From NCBI GenBank assembly GCA_021234155.1, contig JAJEKV010000075.1, positions 6,028,908 to 6,092,907 on the forward strand: a stretch of 64,000 bases of DNA, read 5' to 3'. The notes under the pieces were generated by a model. The model was not told where the DNA came from. It was given only the letters and a program-made list of their open reading frames with translations, and ran no database searches. This DNA comes from Isoetes taiwanensis. Lineage: Eukaryota; Streptophyta; Lycopodiopsida; Isoetales; Isoetaceae. Positions 36,940 to 50,199 of the stretch are shown here, piece after piece. Position 1 is the stretch's first letter. Every line of letters begins with the position of its first letter. The translations under genes and the position numbers were made by a program.

Positions 36940-37008
36940 TCCATTCTAGAAGTCAATATGCAGAATGCAAGATTGTCCATTCTAGAAGTCAATATGCAGA
37001 ATGCAAGA
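36940..37008. repeat. Tandem duplication, 36-bp unit
   Basis: TCCATTCTAGAAGTCAATAT occurs at 36,940 and 36,976. Copy C has it once, at about 57,650. Confidence 0.85.
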
Positions 37009-37708
37009 TGAATCGCATTGATTGTACATTTGTACAATCATCATTAGTGTTGACGAGTGAGTAAAACACATGAATTATGAAGTTACCTAATCTTCAGAAT
37101 TACCCCCTATGTAGAGCCTTATATTCTACTTATGCATGATCATGGAGGTACATTAAGACCTTGTATAACAAATGAAAGTTTGTGTGAGGTTTATTGTGGT
37201 AATGCCATGTGGCATCGATTCCCTGAACAATCGATTCCCTGAACATCGATTCCCTATGTGTCTATTGCTTATCTGCTTCAATCTACATAGGAAGCTCAAC
37301 AATCTAGCTCATAAAACGTTTACATGACTTGTAACAAGATGTTAAATTTTATAAAATCAATATCCAGAGCGTGTGGTTCCAATCTGTATCACAAGTTCAT
37401 AATGGGCATCTTTTAAGTGCATAAGATATAAACTCTTCCATACATATATGTTTGCATAGCAATGGCGAACATATATTATTAATGACAAAACATAATGTAA
37501 GTATCTTTTAAGTTGAATATTCTCTTTTATCTATGATATTTCAGCTGAGTTGCTAACAGGAAAACATGTCGGCTGACTTGCTAACAGGAACTTGATAGAT
37601 ATGCATGGCACCTACAGAGTGTTAAAATCCCCATGAAGGAAGCTCAGATTCGCGGACATGCAGTACTTCAGAATGAATGAAGGCGATGAAATCATGAGAT
37701 AGCCACAC

Positions 37709-38067
37709 CTATAAGCCTAGCTCAGAAAAGAAAGAGCTTCGCAGACAATGCCTGCAAGTGGCGATCGTATCTTCATAGTCTGCATCAGTTTCTGTGATGC
37801 CAAGTTGCTTAGCCTCAGAGATGCTATACTCGCGCTCTAATGTCTCTAGTCCAGCCGATGTTCCTGCATCATCAAGCCTGCGTTTTCTGTTTTTCATCAC
37901 TTGCTTCGCAATATCTGACCGCTGTTTCGCAGAATCGTACATCTTTTTTGCTGCTGCCTTTACTTTTTCAGGCTCTGGCAACTTGAATTCCTGAAGCTTT
38001 AACGTTTCTGTGGCTGCTGCTTTGTCACAAGTCCCCACGGGAAGCTCATAATGGGTGTAGTACCTAC
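37709..38067 (-). CDS. Last exon of CR gene copy B, lysine-rich, with a possible nuclear signal
   Basis: This is the best preserved piece of the family. An acceptor (TTTTATAG) on the minus strand at about 38,068 opens a 119-codon frame to a stop at 37,709. It begins GRYYTHYELPVGTCDKAAAT, has a basic helix KVKAAAKKMYDSAKQRSDIA and then KNRKRRLDDAGTS, a nuclear-localisation-like cluster. Its end is acidic. Homologous but shifted copies lie at 29,790-30,160, 58,480-58,810 and 63,200-63,560. I recognise no domain. If the gene is a Crinkler/RHS protein this would be its C-terminal region, and nuclear action would fit what is known for Crinklers. Confidence 0.45.
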
Positions 38068-39600
38068 CTATAAAAGGAAGCAAACTATCATGGCGTTCCC
38101 TATCCTGTCCCACAGGACAAAATACATGCACAAAAGAACAAAAAACAGAAACACAAATGGTATTTCCAAGGAATCAAAAAACGTTCTTACCGTATCCCGG
38201 GGCTCCAACAACTAGGCCTACAACATTCGAAACAGATTTAAGTTAGAATGAGAAACAAAAAAATCAACAGCAAAAAACACGAAAACAAAAAAGACCATAG
38301 CTCCTGCTATGTAAAAATGCCATAGCTATGGCCAATGCCCTTAGGAAAAAGGAGTTCTGTACCTTTTTAGTTGATTGAATTAGGAGCCCAACAATCCATA
38401 CTATGAGCATTTCTCACTTGTTTTATGGCCAAATGCAACTAATTTCGACAAAAGAACAACAGAATTGCTAACCAAGAAATGCACAGAGAACAATGCAAAC
38501 ATTAATATCTCAAGAAATATCTAAGACGAATGGAATATAGAAAAAGGGAGGAAGTGACGAAAACATCTTCTATCTACTTATATCCCCACAGGACAAAATA
38601 CATGCACAGAAGAACAAAAAACAGAAATACAAATAGTATTTCCAAGAAATTCAAACACGTTTTTACCGGATCCGGCGGCTCCAACAACTGGGCCTGCAAC
38701 ATTCAAAACAGACTTACGTTAGAATGAACAGCAAAAAAATAAAAATAAAAGAGCAAGCATTCACGGAAAAAAAAATGAAAACAGTTTAAACAAAAAAATA
38801 GGTGCCGCAAAGCAAAAGAAAAAAGATTGTGTCAATGCAATACAACTACCAGAGTGTCTTTATGGGCATATTCAGGTCTAATTTTCAACACAAACTTAAA
38901 ATTAATAGTAGATGGCTGAACTCGTCGTGAGGGCTATTAAAAATGGCATAAGAGATAAAGAAACAGTAAGCTCAGCAATGGCAATGAAGGAACATCAATT
39001 CACATGTTATTAGGTATTTTATTTTGATCCTGTCATAAAAAATGAAGAGTGAAGACAGAAGCTAATGCTGATAAATGAACCATCTTACATAGAAGACACA
39101 TCTAGGAAACAAAAAAAAAGTATCAAACAAGCACTCAAGAAAGGGGAATGGGAGAAACTTTTTGGTACATTAATTGGTACAGGCAGCAAAATTGAGGATC
39201 TGCAAACTAAAATCATAAAAAGAGAAGAGAAGTTGGGCCTGGAGGGACTTTTGCACATGGAACACCATTTCCCATGGACTGCGAGACTCTAGGTTGTTGT
39301 TATGTGGAATCAAGAGAACAGAGGTCAAAGGAACACATCTGGGATCGATGGACTCACCAGTTTCGTACGTGTAGCAGCCCGCCTGCATCGTCTCTTCCAA
39401 GACAGAATATGTTATACCTTGACTTTTCTCCAAATACTCGGAGCCTCTTGTTGAAATATATCTCCGGGCTTCTGGATCCGGGTAAGCGAATCCTCGTCAG
39501 AAACATCTTGCCAAATCTGCGCTTTGCAGTAAAGCTCGAAACCAACGAGCACGAGCAAAGTTTCCTGAATTTCTGAACCAGATTGCCAACAAGCGAAATG
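37709..39600 (-). pseudogene. CR (Crinkler/RHS-like) ATPase gene, copy B, internally deleted
   Basis: Right to left: an exon-like block 39,580-39,440 (one frame reads QIWQDVSDEDSLTRIQKPGD, with a following GTATAA donor), a cysteine-rich block near 39,430-39,340, and a block at 39,290-39,060 shared with copy C. The P-loop exon then occurs twice, at 38,667-38,693 (GPVVGAAGSG) and 38,191-38,217 (GLVVGAPGYG). The last exon is 38,067-37,709. The ATPase core present in copies A and C between the P-loop and last exons is missing, so this copy is deleted in the middle. Its sequence has fewer frame breaks than A, C or D and is the best guide to the family's coding frames. Confidence 0.5.
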
Positions 39601-42600
39601 GTAAATCTACCCCTTTATAGACTTGAAGAAAACATATTTGGTATTAGCATTTCTGAAGAGTGCTAAAGTGAGTAGCTGCTTCCACGCCCGAAGGGAAACA
39701 AGGAATTACATGAAGGCATTGATGAAATTTTGATGGAATGGCCATTGAGGCGAGCAAACCTGCGAGGATGAAGAGACCATCAGGCGACGATATTGGAACT
39801 TCCGAATCATGTGAGGGTTCCAGCTTTCAGCTCTGTTAGAGGTAATACACTACCTGAGCTTCTTGTTCCCACATTGCGACATCTCATGCCCCTTCTTTTT
39901 GTTTTATTTGGCAAATGCTTTCATAGAGTTTTATGAAAATCTATTCAGTTTCCTTTAGTTTGCATCAACACTTAAAACTTGGTTTTATGGATCTTTGAAA
40001 TTAAGACTTCAACTCGTTTTCATAACCCGGAAATTTCAAGGTGATTTTGAGGTGATTTTGAGGTGATTTAGTTGAATTTTATTGCAACACAATTACATTA
40101 GCAACAATGGATCAATACATTTCGAACTCAAAATTGCTACTGAGCTCATACCAAAATCGATTGAGGCTCCTAGTAAATTTGAGATCTATATTTTATTTAC
40201 ATGGATATGAAATATAAACGCTTCACGCTTCAAAATTCCACAATTCCTTCACGCCTCTAATTTCCAACATTTAAAAAGAAAACAATTGATAGGGATATAA
40301 ATTAGCCACCTCGCATCGCGTCGCAGGTAAACTTTTTCGTGATAATGGCTATGGCGGTGATTATCAATAATGCAATGTGACGAATCCGTAAAATGGGCAC
40401 CAAGCGAAATTTTGCCCACCGCATTGCTAACCGTGATTTCCTTGTAACATTGTAGATCAGAATGTTTCCTCTGCCAATGGATCGCCATCATCAACTCGCC
40501 AGAGAATTTTCTATGCAGAAGAATTCAATTCGTCGCATCCGTTGTCGTACTTATGTTTTTCCTGCAAATAAACAAAACGACTAAAAATAAAATGAAAGAC
40601 ATTCATACAAAGATAGTGATTCAAATTCAAAATAAATAAATCAGATAAATTACCGCTTCTTGCACTTGGTTGAACATTCGGCCCATAAAAATTCCGCATC
40701 GAACTCCGCTCAACATGATCTTCTACGTGCCACAAATGCTTGAGGAACCCATAACAACCCCGCTACACAACATGAAACCAGAATATTTAGTCGAAAAGAT
40801 TGCTCTCAATAAAGATTTATGTGACTGCCTCGAACGCCAGCCCATTTGAACACGCATCATCCTCGCACCTAAATAACACCTTCCATTATTCATTTGCCCA
40901 CTAAGGACCCTCATTATATACCGGGGCTCGCATCATCATCAATGTGCTTTGATGAATACGAGGAAGTTTAGGTTGATTGAATTTTTGTTCCTCTATCATA
41001 CGAATATAAGAAATGAAGTTATAAGAATCGAATATCAATAAAAGTCGATAAAAGGAGAAACCTTTACTTCGCGATAGCCGCTGCCGCATATGACCTCGTA
41101 ACCGCATCTCTCACTTCGCACACCAGCCCAATGCCAATCGCTACCAAAAGTTCACGATTCAAAGACATTTGTTGTTGATGCCGGAAGATACCTCACCCAT
41201 CACTTTAAGCCATTTTGTAAATCTCGATTTGTTAAATCTTTTCTGCTTATGGTACCAAACCTACAACAATACTTCCATTGCAGATTTAAACGAAAATACA
41301 AAGCCATAATTAGCCGAATAATTTTAGAAGCATTACCGCATCTATTATCGATGGTACCAAGAATAGTGTCTGGCCTTATCATCAGCCCCAAACCGCCTTT
41401 GAAGTTGTAAATACTGTCTCGAAGAGAATAGCTTGTGGTGAACACGCAAATCTTCCTCATACCCAATAATCGATCCCTAAAATGATGTTCAAAACGCCGT
41501 GAAAGCGTAAGGATTATACTCCTGCCGCATCGCTTCCTCGATTTAAACTTACCACTTTTCACTAATCTCCAAAGAAAATCGATACACCTTTAAATTCCAA
41601 ATCTTCTCTTAATCTCTAATTCCGGCCTGATATATAGTGATATAAAAACAAAAAGACGCTTTGGTAACCCCAGGATGATAAATTTGATGATCAACATCAC
41701 CAAGCAGGTCATTCTCAACAATCAAAAGCGGAATAACAGGTGCTTTCTTCTTCTTCCCCGAATTTGTGAACTCGACATCTTCTAGTTAGATGTATATGCA
41801 ATTTTTAAACAATATCCGACTTCAACATATTGAACTGACGCCCCTCAATACCAACACCAACTCCTAATCTCTGTTTTTTCTTAAAATCCTACCTCGCGTC
41901 CTATACGCCGCTATACCAAGACCGCAAAGAAACAATATCATCGAGGAACTATCTTAACTTCAAATGCAAACCGACCTAACAACAGTAAATTTTGACCTAA
42001 CATAACCGACCCCAAATCCCAACGAATTCCATGTGATTTAAACAACTTAAATAAATTACATAAATCTTCCCCGGTGGATAAACCTCTTGTTCTTTTTCGA
42101 TCCGCTAAAGACAACTATAAGCATGTCAGCCGCCTTCAACCAAGGAACTTCTTCAATTGGTATCCCCGCAATCAAAAGCCAAACTGATCTCCAGTTCGAT
42201 TAAATCTCCTTTCAGCCCATTTTAGTTAACCCTTTAGAACCATCCCCGCTTCCCTTCCGCTTTTCTTTGATCTGGTGGATTCTCATCTCAAGAACTCGCC
42301 CTGATTCACCAAATTTTGATCTTCTTGAACCAAGCCTCATTCTCGGGATTTCTCTAAACAAAGTTATCAAGTTTGACTCGAAATTTTACTTCATCGTGAT
42401 CATTAATATCTTCAAACGATCATCCAAAGATATTCCAGCTACGCAACGCAAGAAGGTTAACCTTACGTTTCCCCGAGCATTCAGCTCGAACTGTGGGTTC
42501 AGACCATTTTAGAATAATATGTTCATGAGAAATTATTTGAAAATAAAACAATAAAAGCACTTCATCTGTTTCATTCCTTCAAGATACTTGATCTTACCCA

Positions 42601-44345
42601 CCGTTTTGGGAAGGACCGCTATAGTGAGACGTTAGAAAAGAAAAAAATTGAAAGACCAATTCATACCTGCGAACGTTAAAATCACCGCATGCGAGTCCAG
42701 TAGTAGAATTGTAGAAATAAAGGAAATCGCCAACAAAGTTCACGTAATCTCAAGATTACCGTAAAAATGCCTCCAACACCGCGAAGAACTGCTAAGAAAA
42801 TCGGCCCAAGCCAAAAGCTCCACAGAACTCAGCAGATTACCGGTGGTCGCCTCCAACACCTAGCAAGAACCAAGAAAATCGGCGGCCTAAGCTAAAAGCT
42901 CCATTGTGATCTTCAGATCAACGGAAAATGCTCTCCAAAACTTGTGGCAGAACTAAGAAAAATCACCCAGCCCAAGCCGCTAACCTAATGTATCATGGCC
43001 CAAGCATCTAACTCGATATAACCAAGATCTACCTATGTTCAATTTCATTACTTCAAAGCTACGTCAATCTAACGTCACGACGCGTAGTGGTATGGTTTCA
43101 GCTGATAATAAAATTAAGATCATGAAAATTTCGCTGGCTTGGTTCTGTCGAAATCGCCGCGGAAATGTTCGACGCGAAATAACGACTTCATTCCCGTTCA
43201 CGGAAATTTCCACGACAAACTCCAGCTCAGAAAGTACCCCGCTTCCTAAACTAGGATGCGACTGCATTCCCGAATTTTACGCAGTGAAGTTCTTCCAATG
43301 CAAACCTTCGCAACAAGATCCCAGAATGATTCATTACTTTCCAGGATGGAGGAATCCCCGATAGTTAAGCCGCTGTTATTGCATCCACATCATCTACCAA
43401 GTAAAACTAAAGCCTAATTACCTTCGCTAAAGTGAAATCGGGCCGTAAAAACAAGGGTTTGAAATCGCTCAGCACGACAATATCGAAGTTTCAACTTCCG
43501 CATCAATCGCCGTCAGAATTTCAAGAGAGCCGTGAGGGCCAGAAAGGGGTCCCCAAATTACATCTCGCCGGATAGATTTGGTCCGCCGACCGGGCGGTCA
43601 CCGCCCACCCAGGGGACTGGGCGAGGTTCTTACCAATATAGAAACATGGGAGATTTTTCCTCTCCGGGTCACGAGGTGCCAAGGGTCACCGTCCTCCCGT
43701 ATTGTTTTTCATCTTGTTAAACGACCGCCTGGTCTTTAGAAGCATTTAACGACGGCATTTTCCGCCTTCCGTAGTTGTGGAGGTTTTCCTTTATGCTTTT
43801 AAAATCCTCCCATGCCTTTTTGAGGAACTGGATTTGAGTAAAACATGCCAGCTTAGTAGTTGACAGATTCGTGGTAATTGAAATCCATCTGGCGGAGATG
43901 GTATTGAGTGTGCATTGAGCCACCGCGGAGATGGCAGTGTAGCCAGCTGCGCCACTAGTTTTACGCCCACTATCGGCAAGTCTACATTTGCCAGTATCTA
44001 TAGTTTCTAGTTTTATGCGATATGCTAGTTGATGGATTTTTCCTTGCCTTCGCATTATTGCGTGACAGCGATAGTAAGCATGTAAGCACCTTTAGCTGAA
44101 CCTTCTGTTAAGCAAAAGTGCTTTTGTTTTAAAAATACTCTGTTGTTGGTGAGCGTTCTTCGATGGCGGATTCATTTTCTATAGCTAAATGCTCGCTTCA
44201 GTTGGGCGGGACTCGCTTTTGCATGCCACCTATGCATGTTGAAATTCGCAACACTTGGGCAATTGATTACCTCGCGAATATTCCAGTCACCCTCATTCCT
44301 TCTATCCGCAAGTAATGCCAAAATGTGACGCCTCAAGTAATGATA
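39601..44345 (-). other. Gene-like remnants, unrecognised
   Basis: Minus-strand pieces look coding but I cannot name them. Examples are 41,200-41,562 (frame with LRDSIYNFKGGLGLMIRPDT), about 41,640-41,790 (KKKKAPVIPLLIVENDLLGD) and 40,660-40,780. A plausible 92-bp GT-AG intron lies at 40,562-40,653 (TTTATTTGCAG before the next block). Frames break every 50-100 codons. It may be the 5' part of the CR gene unit, a separate gene, or captured sequence. 43,530-43,720 is GC-rich without a recognised frame. Confidence 0.3.
42745..42990. repeat. Tandem repeat, three units of about 75-80 bp
   Basis: Words like CCTCCAACACC, GAACTAAGAAAATC and GCCCAAGC-AAAAGCTCCA recur at about 42,768, 42,848 and 42,930. 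Units differ by small indels, many at CAG/CTG words. Confidence 0.6.
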
Positions 44346-45950
44346 ATACCGCATTAACACTCTGAAGAAATCCCCATCCTGCTCAACAAATCAAGACGGG
44401 TTCTTCGCCTACCCCGCGACTCGAGGTGACTTCCTTAGCGGGAGGGAACACGGTGTCTTGCTCTTCCTATGGGCCTGGCAATGAAGTTGATAATGACGCC
44501 GTAACTATAAATACTACCTCAAGGGTAGCGCATCACACATATACCAAGATGATGGATAGGTTATTAAAACCAGAATATGAGAGCTCCTAAATCTGCGCTC
44601 TAGACGCTTACAAGGAGGGATGATCGACCGCTAGGGCTCTCAAGATAGAGCAGACCGAAGTTTAGTAAATGCATGGTATCGGCATAGAGTCACCGGCTAG
44701 GGTTGACCACTCCATCCACTCTCTGGCAGGATGATGGTGTGATATAACTGCCTCGCATGACTCTAGCCTTCCAGACGCAATCCCATGGCATCACCCATCG
44801 TGACTACCTGTGTTGCATCTCCTGGTCCGATGAGCAGAAGGGCTGCATCTCCTCTTCCCTGTGGTTCAGAGGCACCATGGCGCTAGAGAATCGCGGGACG
44901 GTCAATACCCATTCGCACTGACTTAACCCCCAAAACGAGCTGCTTTCAACACTTTAGGCTTCTTCAGAGGTGGTGGCTGACACCATTGTTCCTGTAGAGG
45001 TGTCGGGACCCACGTTCTACTTCCACTGAAGTATTCAATTCATAAGTTTAGGCCCCACTATGGGATCCCCGGCACTCTGCTAGGGGATCTTCCCTTTCTC
45101 CACACTCCCTCTAGCCTCGCTAAGGTGTTGAGCTCGCTATCATAGCCTCTGATGAAGCCATGGGTTCTTGGCGTGCATGCCACGCATCTAATAGGAACTG
45201 AAAGGGTTCTACTTTGAGCATACTACATGGCCCCAGGTCTCTACCCCCTTCCCAACAAATAAGAGGGAGTAAACATGATCAACCAACATCACATAATCAT
45301 CAAGTATCAGAGAATAATCATAAGAAGAACATCTTAACCTAATCATACAACGAATTTAATTGTTAGGGGTTCCTTTGATTAGGGTTCGAAGATGTTGAAT
45401 ACGGGTTCTAGGACGGCTCTACTTAGATACAAGATACCAGCATATCCGAATGCCAATTCCATAAGCCATCACAACTACCACCACATACCGCTTCCTGATG
45501 CTCTCCTCCAGATCCGCAGTCTACGGTCTTCGACCCAATGATGTCGCCCGCCCAAGAACGAAGGCCCCGTTTGGGTTTGCCGTGACTCAGTCTATGCCGA
45601 AGAACGGTTCAAAACGGGTTTCAAATCCAGTAGGTGCGCCTCAAGTGCTAGGCTGGAAGAGGCCTAGGTTAGGTTTGTGGCCCATATAAGTTGTGGGTCC
45701 ACCTAGGATGCCACTTTTGGCACCAACGGTGAGTCCGCGGTGTATGGTGCCCCACAGTATTAAGGCCACGCGGATAATGGTTTAACCTATGGTTGGTTAA
45801 GTTATGAGGATAACTTTAGCTACGCCCCTAGTGCCAATAATCTATGGTATACAAGGATTGTATAGTGACGGATCCGTGAATACAATGATTCATATGTATG
45901 TTTATATCGGACTCGTCATTATTCTCCCCTTGTGACAACAAGCCGCCCTC
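44346..45950 (-). repeat. LTR (3' LTR) of a decayed gypsy element
   Basis: About 1.6 kb is repeated directly at 55,567-57,150. Shared landmarks are GACGGGTTCTTCGC, GACTCTAGCCTTCC-AGACGC, AATCCCATGGCATCACCCAT, TTAACCCCCAAAACGAGCTG, AACATGATCAACCAACATCA and GAGGCCTAGGTTAGG-TTGT. The copies differ by many short indels and CAG/CTG changes. The termini are not sharp. Strand follows the internal coding region. Confidence 0.75.
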
Positions 45951-45999
45951 AAGATTGCCTAAGGTGACTGAATCCGCTTTGAGATCGTAGGTATGGAAA

Positions 46000-47130
46000 C
46001 GAATATATTGCAATCCTTAGTTTATTTATAGAATCAAAGCCTATTAGTTAGAAAGTCAAAAATTTATAGCGATTTAGTGCATTGTATATAGCCCAACACC
46101 GCTATTTCACGATAATTCAAACATTATTATAAGAGTTATTAGAAGTCTTCCCATAACCTAAATTATGGCTCCTCTGCATTCTCACCATAATGCGCCCCAA
46201 GCGAAGTCCACCTCTACTTCTGCCCGCAGCGAGCACATTACGCTAGTTTAGTTAATAATTCAGGTTTTAGGGACTACCCCTCTTACCTCCTTGAGTCGAA
46301 TCCACTCAAGGTTGTCCTAATTAATTCGCCCAAGATCATGGCCCTTCGGATTTGAGCTTGGGGACGATTTAAGACAGTAGTGTTCTTCATCATCGCCATG
46401 ATCGAAGTGCGTTACCTTAAAATAACGCATCCTGGACGAAGTAATACTACCCTGCATCATGCCCTCGAGGGTTCTCTAGCTAGGAACGCTCAACATCCCA
46501 TCATCGCCAAGATGATCACTTAACCTTCACCAAGCGACCTTTCCTGACGGCCGCAGGGTAGCACTCAGCATTGCAGACAGAGATCATCCCGATCAGACAG
46601 TTCCATCATCGCTCACTTATATGCCTTGGTTTCACCACAATGACCCCTCTAATGGTCATGCTAATCTTCTCGCGCGTAGCTCAGAGGCATGCCCTAAACA
46701 TGCATCCCATCACTCATTAATTTATCTGTTCTCGCAATATGCACCTCTACTAATTGCCGTAGTTTGCTAACTAACAACATGTATTGAAGCAATCCACCTG
46801 GGTGAAGTCGGGTCGCACTGTGCCTGATATTCTACTCGCCTATCAAACTCCTTTTCTCGAGCAAACTCGTGCACGTTTTCCGTAAATCTTGCTTCAATAC
46901 CCATGTTGTGCCTTCCAATCGTGTAGTGCCTACCTGACCACAAATATTGAGAATGGAGACCTCAGTCTGAATGACTTATCAAGAAGCTAATTCAGCACTA
47001 TTTCTACTGTTCTCCGCCATTCCAAATTATGGTTAGAGTATCCAAACCCTTCTAAGGATTAGCTTTTTAATGGGAACTGGAAGACTTGTGAACCTTGAGA
47101 CAATGAACTTGTAGGCTTGTTTCCTGAATT
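46000..47130 (-). other. Internal region between integrase and 3' LTR, no frame recognised
   Basis: This should hold the integrase C-terminal part and 3' untranslated region. I could not follow a frame. Confidence 0.4.
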
Positions 47131-47289
47131 TCTCAAAGTACTTTGAACGGACTTCCACCTAGGGGCAAGCTTCTTGCCAACTCTAACCGAAGTTTGGCTT
47201 GCTTCACCTTGATCTTCAACCAAACGCCATCAGCCGAAATTTGAACTTCACGGTCCGTTAGTTTGCCCGCTACACCTTCCTCATTTAAT

Positions 47290-48251
47290 TTCCTTGCCGC
47301 CAATAAATAACCCCTTTCAGGCCTTCTCCATTTAACGGCTGGTATGGTCTCCCCAATGATCGTTGCGACATTCATCTTTGAGAATAGATAGCGCTGCAGT
47401 ATTCCGGCCAAGCACTGCACTTAATTTGAATTAGCATATTCCGGATGACTTCCTCTGCTTGTAACGATGAAGTGAATGTAATGGCGTGGGGATATTTCAT
47501 CCTTACTTGACTGCTTATTCTACAATATAACTTTCTTTAAGCATGTCTTCACGATCCTATTCTGGCTTTCTTCCGCCCGCCATCTCGCTTGGGATGATAT
47601 GTCGCTCCGCGGAGAGCTTCGCCGAAATTAGTGTTTTAATAGGTCCCGCCAAAGGCAAATAACTTTGAATCCCTATCGATATCTCCGTAGGCATGCCATG
47701 AGCTCAAAAATTTCCTACAAAGACGGTGGATTGGAGCGCGTGTTATTCTCAGGCGGCACAAAAATGCTATCTTAGATGAATCCTATCTACAAACATATCA
47801 TTGGCCCCTGCCTTCTAAGATTCTGTAGGACTGTGATGAAATCCATGCTGGCGACCTCCCACTTCAGACATTTGGAACCCCCAATGGCCTCCGAGAGCAC
47901 CTGAACTGCTGCTCGCTGGTTCCACCACATAACCGCAATCCTTCTAAATATACGCTATCTCCGCATTTTCATTCTGGCCGCGAAGGACCACTTCAAATTC
48001 CTTGAAATAGGTTCCTCATGAAGCCCGGTGATGCCCCCGCTTATTGGGTTGTTATGTGTGTCAGCGAAGACCAACTTCCCAATTCTCGATGATTCGCACA
48101 CACAACTTATGCTTGTGATACAACAAAGCCAGTTTTCATAAGTAATGCTTGAAGGCTTCCCTGCCTTTATCTCTGTTTTGCTTTCCTTAGGGGCATATTT
48201 TCCACACCTCCTGAAGTTCATATCCTGGTAAGACTTCCTAATTTTCGCCAA
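47290..48251 (-). pseudogene. Gypsy integrase remnant
   Basis: On the minus strand, near 48,100-47,970, the text LVFADTHNNPISGGITGLHE then SRNLKWSFAARMKMRR matches the zinc-binding H..H region of gypsy integrases (usual HDSPLAGH.G...T....+..F.W..M). Further on come pieces of the catalytic core (PWHAYGDIDRDSK near 47,690 in place of the PxxIVSDRDxxF block, and a SYH/HPQTDGQTE-like stretch near 47,600). It ends near 47,420. Integrase joins element DNA to the host. Frame shifts every few dozen codons. Confidence 0.7.
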
Positions 48252-48786
48252 ATCTACCTCGAAAGAGGGAAATCTGCGATTACAACAAGCGCCCTGTCCT
48301 AGCTGGTTCCCTGAGAGGGTGATCCGCTACAAATATTAGAGTTAGCCAGTTGAGACAATATCAGTGTACCATAATTCCTCCTTTCAAGAAAATTCCATCC
48401 ACCTCCTTTGCCTTAAATTGAGGAGAGTAGAAGAGATATCAAGGCTCGGGATCGGAGATTCACAATCAAAACTTTGTAGAAATAGTGCCTTCCATATCCC
48501 ATCAGCTCAATATATATATATAGTAGGTTCTGATTATGGGGTTGCAGCTGTTCGACGCCGCTCATCTTCTCCTTCGAAACAGAGAAGAGAATTTCACTCT
48601 TCCTTTTCCACTAAAGACCAAGGTTATCTTGCTCCTCGCATTGTTGCTACCAACTTCATTCTGTTTAACTAGAAGAAGAATACACTCAGGTCAAGAAGAG
48701 CCTTCTGAAGTCTCTCTGTTAAGCTTTGGACTTTTCTAACCACAGAACTAATTCATCTTTTCTTGGCTCCAGTGAGGTCCTGTCGC

Positions 48787-48813
48787 AGGGAATTTTTTTT
48801 TTTTTTTTTTTTT
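48787..48813. repeat. Poly(T) run, about 24 nt
   Basis: An uninterrupted T tract lies inside the element between RT and integrase. It could be the tail of a small minus-strand retro-insertion or slippage. Confidence 0.7.
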
Positions 48814-49199
48814 ACCTTAGTAAAGTCCTTTCATACAAACTTCCTATAATATCCCACAACCCTAGAGTTTCTTTAACTTCGCTTTACATTCCCTTTGAGC
48901 CGCCAATCAACTATTGCCTCTATCTTAGATGGATCCGCGGAGATTCCCTGATGTTACCACAGTTTCAAATACCCACCGGCCTGTTGCCAAGGACTTTAGA
49001 GGATTATAACCGAGGTTGCCTCTCTAATTTTTCCAATACTTTCCCCGATTTATTACATTGCTCTCTTTGTTGACCAGTTTAGATTTAGAATGGTTGCTGA
49101 AGAAAATGAATGATACAAACTCATCCAAGTCTCCAAGATGCTATTCATGTGATAAATGTTAGGAGTGTTTAGATTAAATCTAAAGGGTATTATCAGAAC

Positions 49200-49500
49200 T
49201 TAGAAGTGACCATACCGCTTCCGAAAAGCCGTCTTATGGATATCATCCTCTTCTTTTATCCTTATCCGATGGTATCCCTCGACCAAATCACATTTCAAAG
49301 TAGAGAATACCTTTACCCTGTAACTGGTCCATTAGGTCATCTCTTCCTTGGTAATGCATACTTATTCTTTATCAGTCAGCTTAGATTAGCAGCGATAGTC
49401 TATGCACATTCTTAAGCTCCCATCTTTCTTCTTCACAGATAGTAACCAAAGGAGACACACTTGCTCTTATAAACCCTACCAAGCAATTCCCTCGGGTCGG
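49200..49500 (-). pseudogene. Gypsy reverse transcriptase remnant
   Basis: On the minus strand from about 49,480: RASVSPLVTIC, EEERWELKNVHRLS, then YALPRK and DDLMDQLQGKGILYFEM, and DKDKRRG. These are recognisable as the gypsy RT blocks SPY..P.L.VKKKDG..R.C.DYR, NKYPLPRIDDLLDQL.GA..FSKLDLRSGYHQI and EEDI.KTAF. The YVDD box was not found. Shifts occur within most blocks. Confidence 0.75.
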
Positions 49501-50199
49501 CTTGAGCTCAATCAATTCGGGTGCTTCATCTCTATGGCTCTATCAGGGTTTAGATCATTTTCACGGTGGATTCGAGCCACCCACACCTCTAAGGTATAAA
49601 CACGGATTTCATCCGAAATACATCCTGAATTTGTAAAATAAGTCTTGCTATCTGCTTGGGTGGTTGATTCCCTTTGGTCACTTCCATCCCGCTATTCGGT
49701 CACATCATTCTCGCATCCTCAAGATGTAGCCCACCTTTCTAAGGTACTTTAGTTTACGAAAGAGATACAATCGCATGGGAGAGGGCTACCTCGCTACCTT
49801 TTTTCTACTTATCAATCCTTATTACACCGTCATTGCCATGGTGGATTTTCGGTTTGTCAGCACTAATTAACGCTTTAGTCGGGTTTCAAGAATTCCATCC
49901 CCACAATAAGACTCTATACCTTCCGATATCCATGACTTCACCCCATTGGCCAATTTAAAGCCCCAATTAAGTCTATGCTGATATCTTCCTTCCTGAAGTT
50001 TAATGCACTGCTTTGCCATAGCTACCGGCCTCATGACGTAACAACATCTTGTTCTTCATTAGGGCAGCCAATCTAGAGATGCAAAATTGTGAGAGCAATT
50101 TCATCTATGAGGACTACATATGGATTATTATTCATAATCCCATCTTGGCCAGCGACGGTCGAATCGACCCTCAATATCATTCTAATTTTAATGTTTGGT

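Noticed and set aside
41200..41562. Possible Argonaute PAZ-like fragment
   Set aside because: A few residues (GGLGL, RPDTIL) recall the family, but no MID/PIWI or other PAZ motif follows, so the match is too weak.
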